The notes under the pieces: generated by a model | What the model was told of the DNA's origin: nothing | Databases searched by the model: none | The model's input: only the letters and a program-made list of their open reading frames with translations | DNA from: JBHIBA01 sp046758845 | Lineage (GTDB): Bacteria; UBA8248; JACPRG01; G963555815 | Assembly (NCBI GenBank): GCA_046758845.1 | Contig: JBHIBA010000002.1 | Coordinates: 1-55,739, forward strand | DNA length: 55,739 nucleotides | Reading direction: 5' to 3' | Shown here: piece by piece, positions 27,725 through 36,621 of the stretch | Numbering within the stretch: position 1 is the stretch's first letter | Layout of the letters: every line of letters begins with the position of its first letter | Position numbers and translations under genes: made by a program

Positions 27725-28084
27725 ATGGGCGCCCTGCGCTTCATTCTCGCATTGGCAGTCGTCGTGCTGGCCGTCAGCTTCGGCGTGAAGAACATGACGC
27801 CGGTCAGCGTCCAGTACTACGGCCTGTTGTCGCCCGGGCCTTATCCCCTCTTTTTCCTGCTGTTAAGCGCTTTTGTCCTCGGGGCCCTGGTGGCCTGGCT
27901 ATTCGGGGTTCTGGAGAAGGTCCGCCTTCGGTGGCGACTGCGCCGAGGACAATCCCGTCTGCGTAAGATGGAAGGGCGCGTGCAGGAGATGGAGGAGGAG
28001 AGCCTCGTCCCCGCTCTGGCCGAGGGCAAAGATGTCAAAAAATCCCACCTGGCGGAAGTGGGCCCCGCAAGAATCGAATCCTGA
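27725..28084 (+). CDS. lapA: LapA-like (DUF1049) inner-membrane protein
   Basis: The 119-residue product has two transmembrane helices (about 4-22 and 40-62) joined by a short loop with the family motif VKNMTPVSVQYYG, then a charged, probably helical cytoplasmic tail (70-119). That is the LapA/DUF1049 layout. In E. coli LapA works with LapB and FtsH to set the level of LpxC; lapB is not in this window. It starts 2 bases after the HIT gene and ends 16 before mutS. The family call rests on topology and a short motif; the role in LPS control is inferred. Confidence 0.78.
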   Translation: MGALRFILALAVVVLAVSFGVKNMTPVSVQYYGLLSPGPYPLFFLLLSAFVLGALVAWLFGVLEKVRLRWRLRRGQSRLRKMEGRVQEMEEESLVPALAEGKDVKKSHLAEVGPARIES

Positions 28085-28100
28085 AGCGGGCGAGGGCGGC

Positions 28101-30812
28101 ATGGCGGAACCATCCTTCACTCGGTCAGGCGGCAAGACCCCCCGCTCCCCCTCCCCGGCGTCTCGCGCCCGTCCGGCCAAGGACCCCGGCCTCACCCCCA
28201 TGATGCGCCAGTACCGGTCCTTGAAGCGAGAGTATGCGGACGCCATCCTGCTCTTTCGGATGGGGGACTTTTTCGAGATGTTCTTTGAGGATGCCGAAAA
28301 GGCAGCCCCCATCTTGGACATCGCGCTCACTTCCCGGCACGAGGACTCGCAGGGTTCGGCGCCGATGTGCGGATTCCCTCACCACGCCATCGAGGGCTAT
28401 GTGGCCCGGCTGGTCAGGGCGGGGTTTCGGGTGGCCGTCTGCGAGCAGATGGAAGACCCGAAAAGGGCAAAGGGGCTCGTGCGGCGGGAAGTCGTCCAGG
28501 TGGTTTCACCGGGGACGGCGACCCAGCCGCAGGTCTTGGAGTCCAAGGCCGGAAATTACCTGGCCGCTCTGCTCACGGGGGAACAGGCCTTGGGGTTCGC
28601 ATTCGCCGACCTCTCGACGGGCGAGTTCCGGGTCCTTCAGCTGGAAGGGGAGGACAGGGCATCAGCCCTTTCCGACGAGTGGGCGGACCTGGAGCCGAAA
28701 GAGATCCTGTTGCCGGAGAATCCTTCCGGCCGGATTGACGCGGCCGATCATTTGCCGGCGGTTCCTGACGCGAAGTCCATTCTGATCACCCGGGTTCCGG
28801 CCTGGGTCTTCGACCCGGGGGAAGGGGAGCGGCTCCTGCGGTCGGGCTTCGGCCTCGGCTCCCTCGACGGCCTGGGGCTGGGCGCCATGCCCCTGGGCGT
28901 CGGGGCGGCGGGCGCTCTTTACCATTATCTGCGTCAAACACAGGGCGACCGCCTCGGACACTTGAGTCCCCCGCGGGCGGAATACCGCCGGGAGACCATG
29001 CTCCTGGACGCGGCCACGCAGCGCAACCTGGAAATCCTGCGCTCGGGTCCGGACAGCGAGCGAACGGGCTCCCTCCTGCAAGTCCTGGATCGAACGGCGA
29101 CTCCCCTGGGAGGCCGGGCACTGCGGAAGTGGCTCCTTCATCCCCTCGTCCGCGTGGAGGCCGTGAGGGCCCGTCTTGAAGCGGTGCGGGCCTTTCGAGA
29201 GAATGTCCAGGCCCGGGTGGATTTGCAAAAGTCCCTCAGCCGCGTGGGAGACCTGGAAAGGCTCCTGGCGCGCCTTCATTTAGGGGCCGGAAACGCCCGT
29301 GACCTTCGGCATCTCGGCCGGTCCCTCGAAAGACTCCCGCGCGTTCAGGAGGCGATCTCGGGGCTCGAGGCGGGTATCGTCCAGGAACAACTCTCCAGTT
29401 GGGATGAACTGACGGACGTGGTCGCCGCCGTGGAAGGCGCCATCGTCGAGGAGCCCCCTCTCTCCGTAAGGGAAGGCGGGCTCATCCGGGAAGGATATCA
29501 TCCCGAGCTGGACCAGCTGAGGCGCCTGAGCAAAGACGCGAAGTCCTGGCTGCGGTCGTATGAAGAGCGGGAGCGAGAGCGGACGAGAATCAAGAACCTC
29601 AAGATCGTCTACAACAAGGTCTTCGGGTACTGCATCGAAGTGAGCAAGAAGGCCGAGGCGGACGTGCCTTCGGATTACACCCGGCGGCAGACGCTGACCA
29701 ATGCCGAACGCTACGTGACGCCCGAGTTGAAGAAGACCGAAGAGGAGGTCCTACAGGCCGAGTCTCGCTCCAGGGAGCTGGAGTACGAAATCTTCCAGGA
29801 GGTCCGGTCGGCCGTCTTGTCCGAAACCGAGCGCATCCAGCGCGCGGCGGGACGAATCGCCGTCCTCGACGTTCTCTCCACGTTCGCTGAGGTGGCGGCC
29901 CGGTGCAATTACACCGAGCCGGAGGTGGACGAGTCGGGAGAGATCGTCATCCAGGAAGGACGGCACCCGGTCTTGGAGCGCTCTCCGGCGGCGGTGGAGG
30001 AACGGTTCGTGCCGAACGATGCCCACCTCAGCGCGTCGGATCGGCAAATCCTGTTGGTGACGGGCCCCAACATGGCGGGCAAATCCACGTACATCCGTCA
30101 GCTCGCCCTCATCGTTCTCCTGGCGCAAATCGGGAGCTTTGTCCCGGCGTCCTCCGCGCGCATCGGCCTGGTAGACCGCATCTTCACGCGCGTGGGGGCC
30201 CACGACCGCCTGCAACGAGGACAGAGCACCTTCATGGTGGAAATGGTCGAAACCGCCCACATCCTGCACCACGCCACCGCACGAAGCCTGGTCATCCTGG
30301 ACGAGATCGGGCGGGGCACTTCGACTTTCGACGGCATGAGCATCGCCTGGGCGGTCGCCGAACGCCTGCACGGCCCGGAAAGCTCCGGGCCGCGGACCCT
30401 CTTTGCCACGCACTACCATGAGCTGACCGAGTTGGCCAAAAGGCTGCCGCGGGTGAAGAACCTGACCATGTCGGTGCGGGAATATCGGGGAGACGTGGTG
30501 TTTCTTCGACAGGTGGTCGAGGGAACCTCGGACCGGAGTTACGGCGTCCATGTTGCCCGTCTGGCGGGGTTTCCGAAAGAAACCCTGGAGAGAGCGGCCC
30601 AAATCCTCGCCACTTACGAAGAGCGGCAGGAACCGAGCGGCCCGAAATTGCCGGCCCGCGAGAAATTTCAGCAACTGGGGCTTTATAATCAGAATCCCCC
30701 GGAGTTTCTGCGGGAGTTGGAGCAGGCCGATCCGGATCGGATGACGCCCCTGGAGGCGCTGAACTTTCTCCACCGACTGAGGAAGATGGCCCTGCCGGAA
30801 GAAAGGCCGTGA
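28101..30812 (+). CDS. mutS: DNA mismatch repair protein MutS
   Basis: MutS detects mismatches. The 903-residue protein has the mismatch-reading F57-x-E59 (MGDFFEMFF), connector and lever domains, clamp, and an ATPase with Walker A GPNMAGKST at 655-663, a Walker B with VILDEIGRGTS, and TLFATHYHELTEL. The 35-residue N-terminal extension is Ser/Pro/Arg rich. ATG 28101 precedes it. The C-terminal tail after the ATPase is complete. No mutL is seen nearby. Confidence 0.97.
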   Translation: MAEPSFTRSGGKTPRSPSPASRARPAKDPGLTPMMRQYRSLKREYADAILLFRMGDFFEMFFEDAEKAAPILDIALTSRHEDSQGSAPMCGFPHHAIEGYVARLVRAGFRVAVCEQMEDPKRAKGLVRREVVQVVSPGTATQPQVLESKAGNYLAALLTGEQALGFAFADLSTGEFRVLQLEGEDRASALSDEWADLEPKEILLPENPSGRIDAADHLPAVPDAKSILITRVPAWVFDPGEGERLLRSGFGLGSLDGLGLGAMPLGVGAAGALYHYLRQTQGDRLGHLSPPRAEYRRETMLLDAATQRNLEILRSGPDSERTGSLLQVLDRTATPLGGRALRKWLLHPLVRVEAVRARLEAVRAFRENVQARVDLQKSLSRVGDLERLLARLHLGAGNARDLRHLGRSLERLPRVQEAISGLEAGIVQEQLSSWDELTDVVAAVEGAIVEEPPLSVREGGLIREGYHPELDQLRRLSKDAKSWLRSYEERERERTRIKNLKIVYNKVFGYCIEVSKKAEADVPSDYTRRQTLTNAERYVTPELKKTEEEVLQAESRSRELEYEIFQEVRSAVLSETERIQRAAGRIAVLDVLSTFAEVAARCNYTEPEVDESGEIVIQEGRHPVLERSPAAVEERFVPNDAHLSASDRQILLVTGPNMAGKSTYIRQLALIVLLAQIGSFVPASSARIGLVDRIFTRVGAHDRLQRGQSTFMVEMVETAHILHHATARSLVILDEIGRGTSTFDGMSIAWAVAERLHGPESSGPRTLFATHYHELTELAKRLPRVKNLTMSVREYRGDVVFLRQVVEGTSDRSYGVHVARLAGFPKETLERAAQILATYEERQEPSGPKLPAREKFQQLGLYNQNPPEFLRELEQADPDRMTPLEALNFLHRLRKMALPEERP

Positions 30813-31114
30813 TATTGACTTGCTTACGAACCCCGCTTTCCCTAACATCTTGACGATTCAGGAGTTACGCTTGTTGGGCGCGAACAAACTGCGAGTTTGG
30901 GAGCAGGGCTCAGGGGACGCGGGGGGAAAACCGGCCGGAGGGCGAGGTGTCCTCCGGGCAATGGGCGCAGGGGGTCGGAGATTTCTTCCCAGGCCTAAGC
31001 GTGCCCCAAAGAGGGCAATGGTGAACGGGTTTCCCTGAGGGTTGTCCATCTCCGACCTTCGGAGCCTCAGGCGGAAAATACGCGAAGGAGCGGTTCATTC
31101 CAAAGGATTCCCGG
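30813..31114 (+). promoter_or_regulatory. Structured 302-base leader upstream of ntrY
   Basis: No gene is credible here. Several perfect stems are visible: CCGGAGG/CCTCCGG (30935-30941 with 30951-30957); TGCCC/GGGCA (31002-31006 with 31013-31017); and a nested hairpin CCTGAGG (31034-31040) / CCTCAGG (31065-31071) enclosing CTCCGA (31050-31055) / TCGGAG (31059-31064). A 10-base segment ATCTCCGACC (31048-31057) can instead pair with GGTCGGAGAT (30973-30982), which would break the nested hairpin. Alternative folds of this kind suggest an attenuator or RNA-binding control. No T-run follows the hairpins, so they are not ordinary terminators. No clear promoter was found; TTGACT at 30815 lacks a well-spaced -10. 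Confidence 0.5.
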
Positions 31115-33340
31115 GTGAAACCGACCCCGACAGAAACGAACGAACGGCGTACGGCGCGAATCCGCCGGATCATCTTGGGGACAGTATGCATCATCATCCT
31201 CCTGACGATCACGGGGATCTATTTCAAGTTCAATCCCACCCACTTCGTCGCCAACAACGTCATCGTTTACGCCCTGGTCAACATCAACATCATCCTCCTG
31301 TTGGCGCTGATCCTTCTGGTGCTGCGCAACCTGCTGAAGCTGTACTTCGAGCGCCGCCAGGGCGCCATTGGCGCCAAATTCCGCACGAAGCTTGTGATCG
31401 CCTTCGTGGGCCTGGCCCTCGCGCCTTCCATCCTCCTGTTCATTGTGGCCAATGGTCTGATCAACCGGAGCATCGAGAGCTGGTTCAGCTCGCAGGTGGA
31501 GCGAACCCTGAGGGATTCGCAGGAGGTGGTTCGGCAGATCAACGACGAAACCGAAAAGCAGCTCTCTCATCAGGCCTCACGTCTCTCTCGCAGGGTCGAT
31601 GTCGCTTCCCTGGCCCAGCCCATCGGGCAACAGGAGCTACGGGGATTTTTGGAAGAGAAACTTGGCGACCTACACCTGGACGGTTTGCAGGTCATCTCCG
31701 CCGACCAGAAGACCTTCCTGAACGTGAAAGCCGAGGGCGCGTCACAGGATCTGTTCTTCACGCGCCTGAAAGCAGAGCTGGTCGATCAGGTTCTGAGCGG
31801 AAAAAACGTGATTGAAAGGCAACGGCTGGGAGCGGGGCAGGCGGTCCGGGCGGTCACGGCCCTGGGATCGGGCTCGGGAAAAAACCGGACGCTGGGATTG
31901 CTCGTCCTGTCCCGTTTCTTCCCCCTGGACCTGACGAAAAAGATGGAGGCCGTCGGCGGGACCTACCGCGAGTACAAGCAACTGGAGATGTTCCGGGACC
32001 CGCTGAAGTTGATCTACCTCATCACGTTTTTGCTGATCACGCTTCTCATCATTTTCTCGGCCATCTGGTTTGGCTTTTACCTGGCGCGGGGAATCACCGA
32101 ACCCATCAAGTCCCTGGCCGAAGGGACCCGGGCAGTGGCCGAGGGAAATCTGGACATCCACGTGGAACGCGGGGGCGATGATGAAATCGGCTACCTGGTG
32201 GACACCTTCAACGCCATGACGGCGGACCTCCGGCGGGGAAAGGAGAAGCTGGAGCGAAGCAACGCGGAGTTGGAGCGCCGCCGGGTATACATGGAGCGGG
32301 TCCTGGAGCGGGTCGGCGCGGGCGTCGTCTCGCTGGATCGTCGTGGTCGGGTGACCACCATCAACCGGTCGGCTGAGCGGATGTTGGGGGTCTGGGTCCA
32401 GGATGCATTGGGATTACACTACCGGCAAGTGTTCAGTCCGGCGCTCATCGCCCCGGCGCGCGAGCTCTTTCGAGAGATCGCCAGGGCCCGGTTGGATCGG
32501 CTGGACGCCCAGCGCCCCGTGACTGTCGGGGGACGGCTCCTCACATTGCTCCTCAGCGTCAGCCTGCTTTCCGATGGGGATGGAAAAGGGGTGGGCATGG
32601 TCTTGGTGTTTGAAGACTTGACCGAGCTGCTCAAGGCCCAGAAACTCGCCGCCTGGCGGGAAGTTGCTCAGGGGCTCGCCCACGAAATCAAGAATCCCCT
32701 GACGCCCATCCAGCTCTCCACCCAGCGCCTCCAAAAAAAGTATCAGGAAAAGTCGCCGGACTTTCACAGCGTTTTCCAAGAATGCACGGCGCTCATCATC
32801 AATCAGGTCAAAGGGCTCATGGAGCTGGTCAACGAATTCTCCCGCTTCGCCCGGATCCCCGAGCCCCGCCCGCGCAACTGTGACATCCACTCCCTGATTC
32901 GGGAGACTGTCGCGCTCTACAGAGGCCACCCCCAGGGGGTCCTTTTCGAGACCGATTTCGACCAGCGGCTCGGGCGGGTGAATCTGGACGAGGAACAAAT
33001 GAAGCGGGTGTTCCTCAACCTGATCGATAACGCCATTCATGCGATGCCGAGGGGCGGACACGTGTGGATCCGGACGATCCAGGACGATTTTCTGGGAATG
33101 CTGAGAATTGAGTTCAGCGACAGCGGGCCCGGAATTTCGGTGGAAGACCGAAGCCGGCTCTTTTTGCCTTACTTCACGACCAAGCGCCGAGGAACGGGCC
33201 TCGGCCTGGCCATCGTTCATCGGATCATCGCCGATCATGACGGGGCCGTTGAAGTCAAGGACCATCTTCCCCACGGGACGACCATTGAGATTCGCCTTCC
33301 GCTGAACGGCGAAACCGCCCAGACCCGGTTTTCGGTGTAA
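31115..33340 (+). CDS. ntrY: NtrY-type sensor histidine kinase
   Basis: The 741-residue kinase has two N-terminal transmembrane helices (about 18-38, 48-70), a further one near 95-112, an extracytoplasmic sensor region, a helix at about 305-330, HAMP (330-385), PAS (395-500), HisKA with the phosphorylated histidine in HEIKNPLTPIQLS, and HATPase with NLIDNAIHAM, DSGPGIS and GTGLGLAIV. This layout is that of NtrY, partner of NtrX. Start GTG 31115 has AAAGGA seven bases upstream. The response regulator partner follows after 21 bases and is fused to LpxC, so this kinase probably phosphorylates that fusion. Confidence 0.92.
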   Translation: MKPTPTETNERRTARIRRIILGTVCIIILLTITGIYFKFNPTHFVANNVIVYALVNINIILLLALILLVLRNLLKLYFERRQGAIGAKFRTKLVIAFVGLALAPSILLFIVANGLINRSIESWFSSQVERTLRDSQEVVRQINDETEKQLSHQASRLSRRVDVASLAQPIGQQELRGFLEEKLGDLHLDGLQVISADQKTFLNVKAEGASQDLFFTRLKAELVDQVLSGKNVIERQRLGAGQAVRAVTALGSGSGKNRTLGLLVLSRFFPLDLTKKMEAVGGTYREYKQLEMFRDPLKLIYLITFLLITLLIIFSAIWFGFYLARGITEPIKSLAEGTRAVAEGNLDIHVERGGDDEIGYLVDTFNAMTADLRRGKEKLERSNAELERRRVYMERVLERVGAGVVSLDRRGRVTTINRSAERMLGVWVQDALGLHYRQVFSPALIAPARELFREIARARLDRLDAQRPVTVGGRLLTLLLSVSLLSDGDGKGVGMVLVFEDLTELLKAQKLAAWREVAQGLAHEIKNPLTPIQLSTQRLQKKYQEKSPDFHSVFQECTALIINQVKGLMELVNEFSRFARIPEPRPRNCDIHSLIRETVALYRGHPQGVLFETDFDQRLGRVNLDEEQMKRVFLNLIDNAIHAMPRGGHVWIRTIQDDFLGMLRIEFSDSGPGISVEDRSRLFLPYFTTKRRGTGLGLAIVHRIIADHDGAVEVKDHLPHGTTIEIRLPLNGETAQTRFSV

Positions 33341-33361
33341 CGGTTTCTTTGGAGGATTCAA

Positions 33362-35545
33362 TTGAGTCGAGGTCACATTCTAATCGTAGACGACGAAGAG
33401 AGCATCCGGCGTTCCCTGGAGGGGATCCTCACCGACGAGGGCTACACCATCTCTCAAGCGGCCGACGGAGGCGAAGCCCTGGAGGTCGTGAAGCGGGAGG
33501 ACCCGGACGTTGTCCTGCTGGATGTCTGGCTTCCGGGCCTGAACGGCATCCAGGCCCTTCAGGCGGTGAGGAAGCAGCGGGCGGGCCTGGAGGTCATTAT
33601 GATGTCCGGGCACGCCAACATCGAGACCGCCGTGAAGGCGACCAAACTCGGAGCGTTCGATTTCGTCGAGAAGCCCCTCTCCCTGGATCAGGTCGTGCGC
33701 ACCGTCGAACTCGCCCTTCGCCAGCAGCGTCTGCTCCGCGAAAATGCCGAGTTTCAGGGGTATCTGGCCCAGGCGTCGGAGCTGATCGGAAGGAGCCAGG
33801 CCCTGCTGAAGTTGCGCCAAGAGATCGAATCGGCGGCCTCGCGCGAGGGTCCGGTCCTGATTTATGGAGAAGTCGGATCGGGCAAGGAACTGGTCGCACG
33901 GCTGATCCAGGCTCGCCGGTCTGGAATCGGCCACCCGTTGATCCGGGTGAAAGGCGGCAAAGAGGAGGAATCCGCGCTTGAGAACTCTCTCGCGCGGCGG
34001 CTCTTCGGTCACCAAGGTCCTTCCGGCGAGGTCCAAACCGGACAACTGGAAGCGGCCGAAAACGGAATGGTCTATCTCTACGCTGCCGAGCAGATGGCCC
34101 CGGAGGTCGCCTCCCGCCTGGCCGCGGCCTTGAAGAAGGGCCGTTTTCAGAGAGAGGGCGGTCGCCGCTCGCTCCCTTTGAAGGTCGAGATCTTCTTTTC
34201 CACAACCTTCGACCTTCGCAGGACGCCCATCGAGGAGGTCCTGGGAAAAGAGCTGACGGAGCAGATACAGGGCGAGCCGGTGCAAGTGCCGCCCTTGCGG
34301 GAGCGGTGGGAGGACGTCCGCAGCCTCGTGGAGCACTTCCTGTCGCAGTTCTGTAGCCATCGCGGACTCCGCCGGCCGGTTTTGGAGGAAGCAGCCATCG
34401 AGGCCCTGGAAAAGTACGCCTGGCCCCAAAATATCAAAGAACTGAAAAATGTTGTAGAGAGTCTCGTCCTTTCTGAGAGAGACGATGTGATCGCGCTCGC
34501 CAATCTGCCCGAGCGGATACAGGGGGTCTCCGAAGAGGAGCCGAAAGGCAGGCCGAGGACCCAGGTCCGCGAAAAGACGGAATGGGAGAAAGATTACCTC
34601 GCCCAGCTCTTGCGGAAGCACGGAGGGAATCTCCGCAGGACGGCCTCGCAACTGGGAATCTCGGAAGGACAACTCCGCTCCAAAATCAAAGCTCACGGGT
34701 TGAAGATTTCACAGCCGAAGAAAGGCAAGGGCGCAGTCCAACGGACGCTCGGCAAGAGCGTTCTGCTTAGCGGCCAGGGACTGCATTCGGGCCTCAAGAC
34801 GGGCCTGATCCTTTCCCCTCTTCCCCCCGACAGCGGAATCCGGGTCGGAAACATCACCACCGAAGAATCCGTCCTGGCTCATCTGGACAACGTTGTCTCC
34901 ACTGACTCCGCCGTCACGCTCGAGCAAGGCCCGATTCGGGTTCGGACCATCGAGCACCTCATGGCCGCTTTGCACGCCTACGGAATCACTAACGTCTTGA
35001 TCAAGGTCGGTGACGAGATCCCGATCATGGACGGGTCGGCCAGGGACTTCTGCCAGCTGATTGAGGATGGCGGGGTCGTAGAGCAAAACGCCAGGGTTGA
35101 GCCCGTGGAGGTCGCTTCGCCCATCGAAGTGGCCAGGGAACGCGTCACACTGCGCATCGAACCTCATCCGGAGTTCGTCGCCGACTTCACGCTGGCCCTG
35201 CCGGACCCCATCGGTGTTCAGGAATTCCGCTTCACGTTGGACGGGCACGAATCGTTCCGGGAGGCCATCGCCCCCGCGCGGACGTTCGGGCGCATCAAAG
35301 ACGTGGAGGAGCAGGAAAAACGGGGACTGGTCGGCGGGGGTCGGCTGGACAACGTCATCCTCTTGGATGAAGGAAGGGTGATCAACACCGAGCTTCGCTT
35401 CCCCGACGAGTTCGTCCGGCACAAAATTCTGGACGTCATCGGTGACCTCTACCTTTTGGGCCGCCCCATCCGGGGCAAAGTGACCGCCCGGATGAGCGGC
35501 CACGCCGAAAACGTCCAGCTTCTTCGCAGGCTCCGGGCGCAGTGA
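33362..35545 (+). CDS. Fusion: NtrX-type response regulator + LpxC (UDP-3-O-acyl-GlcNAc deacetylase)
   Basis: One uninterrupted 727-residue frame. Residues 1-125 are a receiver with D10-D11, phosphoacceptor D54, S82 and K104 (AFDFVEKPLSL is an NtrX hallmark). Residues 140-380 are an AAA+ domain with Walker A GEVGSGKE (169-176), but the GAFTGA loop reads GPSGEV and Walker B D-E is Y240-A241, so ATP hydrolysis and sigma-54 activation are unlikely. Residues 412-448 are a Fis-type HTH. Residues 460-727 are LpxC: QRTLGK start, GLHSG, E531-H532, H687-x3-D691 and H714, the catalytic and zinc residues. LpxC commits UDP-acyl-GlcNAc to lipid A. The domain ends 13 residues after H714 and lacks the FtsH-recognised tail of E. 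coli LpxC. TTG 33362 follows GGAGG. No strong internal start for a free LpxC is seen; a TTG near 34700 has a poor ribosome site. Confidence 0.93.
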   Translation: MSRGHILIVDDEESIRRSLEGILTDEGYTISQAADGGEALEVVKREDPDVVLLDVWLPGLNGIQALQAVRKQRAGLEVIMMSGHANIETAVKATKLGAFDFVEKPLSLDQVVRTVELALRQQRLLRENAEFQGYLAQASELIGRSQALLKLRQEIESAASREGPVLIYGEVGSGKELVARLIQARRSGIGHPLIRVKGGKEEESALENSLARRLFGHQGPSGEVQTGQLEAAENGMVYLYAAEQMAPEVASRLAAALKKGRFQREGGRRSLPLKVEIFFSTTFDLRRTPIEEVLGKELTEQIQGEPVQVPPLRERWEDVRSLVEHFLSQFCSHRGLRRPVLEEAAIEALEKYAWPQNIKELKNVVESLVLSERDDVIALANLPERIQGVSEEEPKGRPRTQVREKTEWEKDYLAQLLRKHGGNLRRTASQLGISEGQLRSKIKAHGLKISQPKKGKGAVQRTLGKSVLLSGQGLHSGLKTGLILSPLPPDSGIRVGNITTEESVLAHLDNVVSTDSAVTLEQGPIRVRTIEHLMAALHAYGITNVLIKVGDEIPIMDGSARDFCQLIEDGGVVEQNARVEPVEVASPIEVARERVTLRIEPHPEFVADFTLALPDPIGVQEFRFTLDGHESFREAIAPARTFGRIKDVEEQEKRGLVGGGRLDNVILLDEGRVINTELRFPDEFVRHKILDVIGDLYLLGRPIRGKVTARMSGHAENVQLLRRLRAQ

Positions 35546-36621
35546 ATCCGCCTGCCGGTCCGAGGCCGGACAGGGCCGCACTGACCTATCGGCAAGCCGG
35601 GGTGGACATCGGGGCGGCCGAGGCGCTCGTTCCCCGCCTGCGCTCCCTGGCCGTGGCGACCCGTAGGCCGGAGGTGGAGGGAGAGATCGGGGGGTTTGGG
35701 GGCTGTTTCCGAATCCCGCGGGGGTACCGGAATCCCCTCCTCGTGTCCGGAATGGACGGTGTCGGAACCAAGCTCGACCTCCTCATCCAGACGGGCCGGC
35801 ACCGTGTCGCCGGCCGCGATCTGGTCGCCATGTGCGTCAACGACGTCCTGACCCAAGGGGCCCAGCCCCTGTTTTTCCTGGATTACATCGCGACCGGAAA
35901 GCTGGAGCCCCCCGTCGTGGAAGAAGTGGTGGCCGGCGCTGCCGCTGCTTGTGCGGAGTGCGGCTGTGCGCTTCTGGGGGGGGAGACGGCCGAGATGCCG
36001 GGCTTTTACCCGGAGGGCCGGTATGACCTGGCCGGTTGCGCCGTCGGCATCGTCGAGGAAGAGGCTCTCCTCGACGGCAGGGCGATCCGGCCCGGGGACG
36101 TCTTGCTGGGACTGGCCTCGAGCGGTCCGCACAGCAATGGGTTCTCCCTGGTCCGACGGATCTTGGAGAAAGAAGGCCTGAGCCTGGAGCAACCCCTTCC
36201 CGGCGGGCGTGGCCAGCCCCTTGCCGATGCCCTGCTGGCCCCCACCCGGCTCTACGTCCGCGCCGTCTCGGAGATCTTGAAGGAAACGACTGTCGGGGGA
36301 ATCGCCCACGTCACGGGAGGGGGGATCGCCCGGAACCTGGAGCGCATCCTTCCACAGAGCTGCCGGGCAGTCGTTGAGTACGCAAGCTGGCCGGTTTTAC
36401 CGGTATTCGACTTCCTGCAAAGGGCCGGCTCCGTCCCGCCGGAGGAGATGGAAGCCGTCTTCAACCTGGGCGTCGGTTTGATCGTCGTGGTTTCCCCCGG
36501 CGAGGCAGGTGGGACGATAGAGACGCTGCGGCGCGCGGGGGCGCAAGTGTACCGGATTGGGCGCGTGGAGGAGTGTCCACCCGGGGGCGACCGGGTCATC
36601 CTGGAGCGAAGGGGCCGGTGA
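35542..36621 (+). CDS. purM: Phosphoribosylformylglycinamidine cyclo-ligase
   Basis: PurM (AIR synthetase) closes the imidazole ring in purine synthesis. The 359-residue protein shows TYRQAGVDIGAAEALV, SGMDGVGTKLDL, the DLVAMCVNDVL motif, LLGGETAEMPGFY, and ASSGPHSNGFSLVR. The start is GTG 35542, overlapping the LpxC-fusion stop as GTGA, so translation is coupled to the fusion. The stop overlaps purN in the same way. Confidence 0.96.
   Translation: MNPPAGPRPDRAALTYRQAGVDIGAAEALVPRLRSLAVATRRPEVEGEIGGFGGCFRIPRGYRNPLLVSGMDGVGTKLDLLIQTGRHRVAGRDLVAMCVNDVLTQGAQPLFFLDYIATGKLEPPVVEEVVAGAAAACAECGCALLGGETAEMPGFYPEGRYDLAGCAVGIVEEEALLDGRAIRPGDVLLGLASSGPHSNGFSLVRRILEKEGLSLEQPLPGGRGQPLADALLAPTRLYVRAVSEILKETTVGGIAHVTGGGIARNLERILPQSCRAVVEYASWPVLPVFDFLQRAGSVPPEEMEAVFNLGVGLIVVVSPGEAGGTIETLRRAGAQVYRIGRVEECPPGGDRVILERRGR

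Noticed and set aside
30815..30848. TTGACT and TAACAT as an ntrY promoter
   Set aside because: Spacing of 22 bases is too long and the -10 matches only four of six positions.
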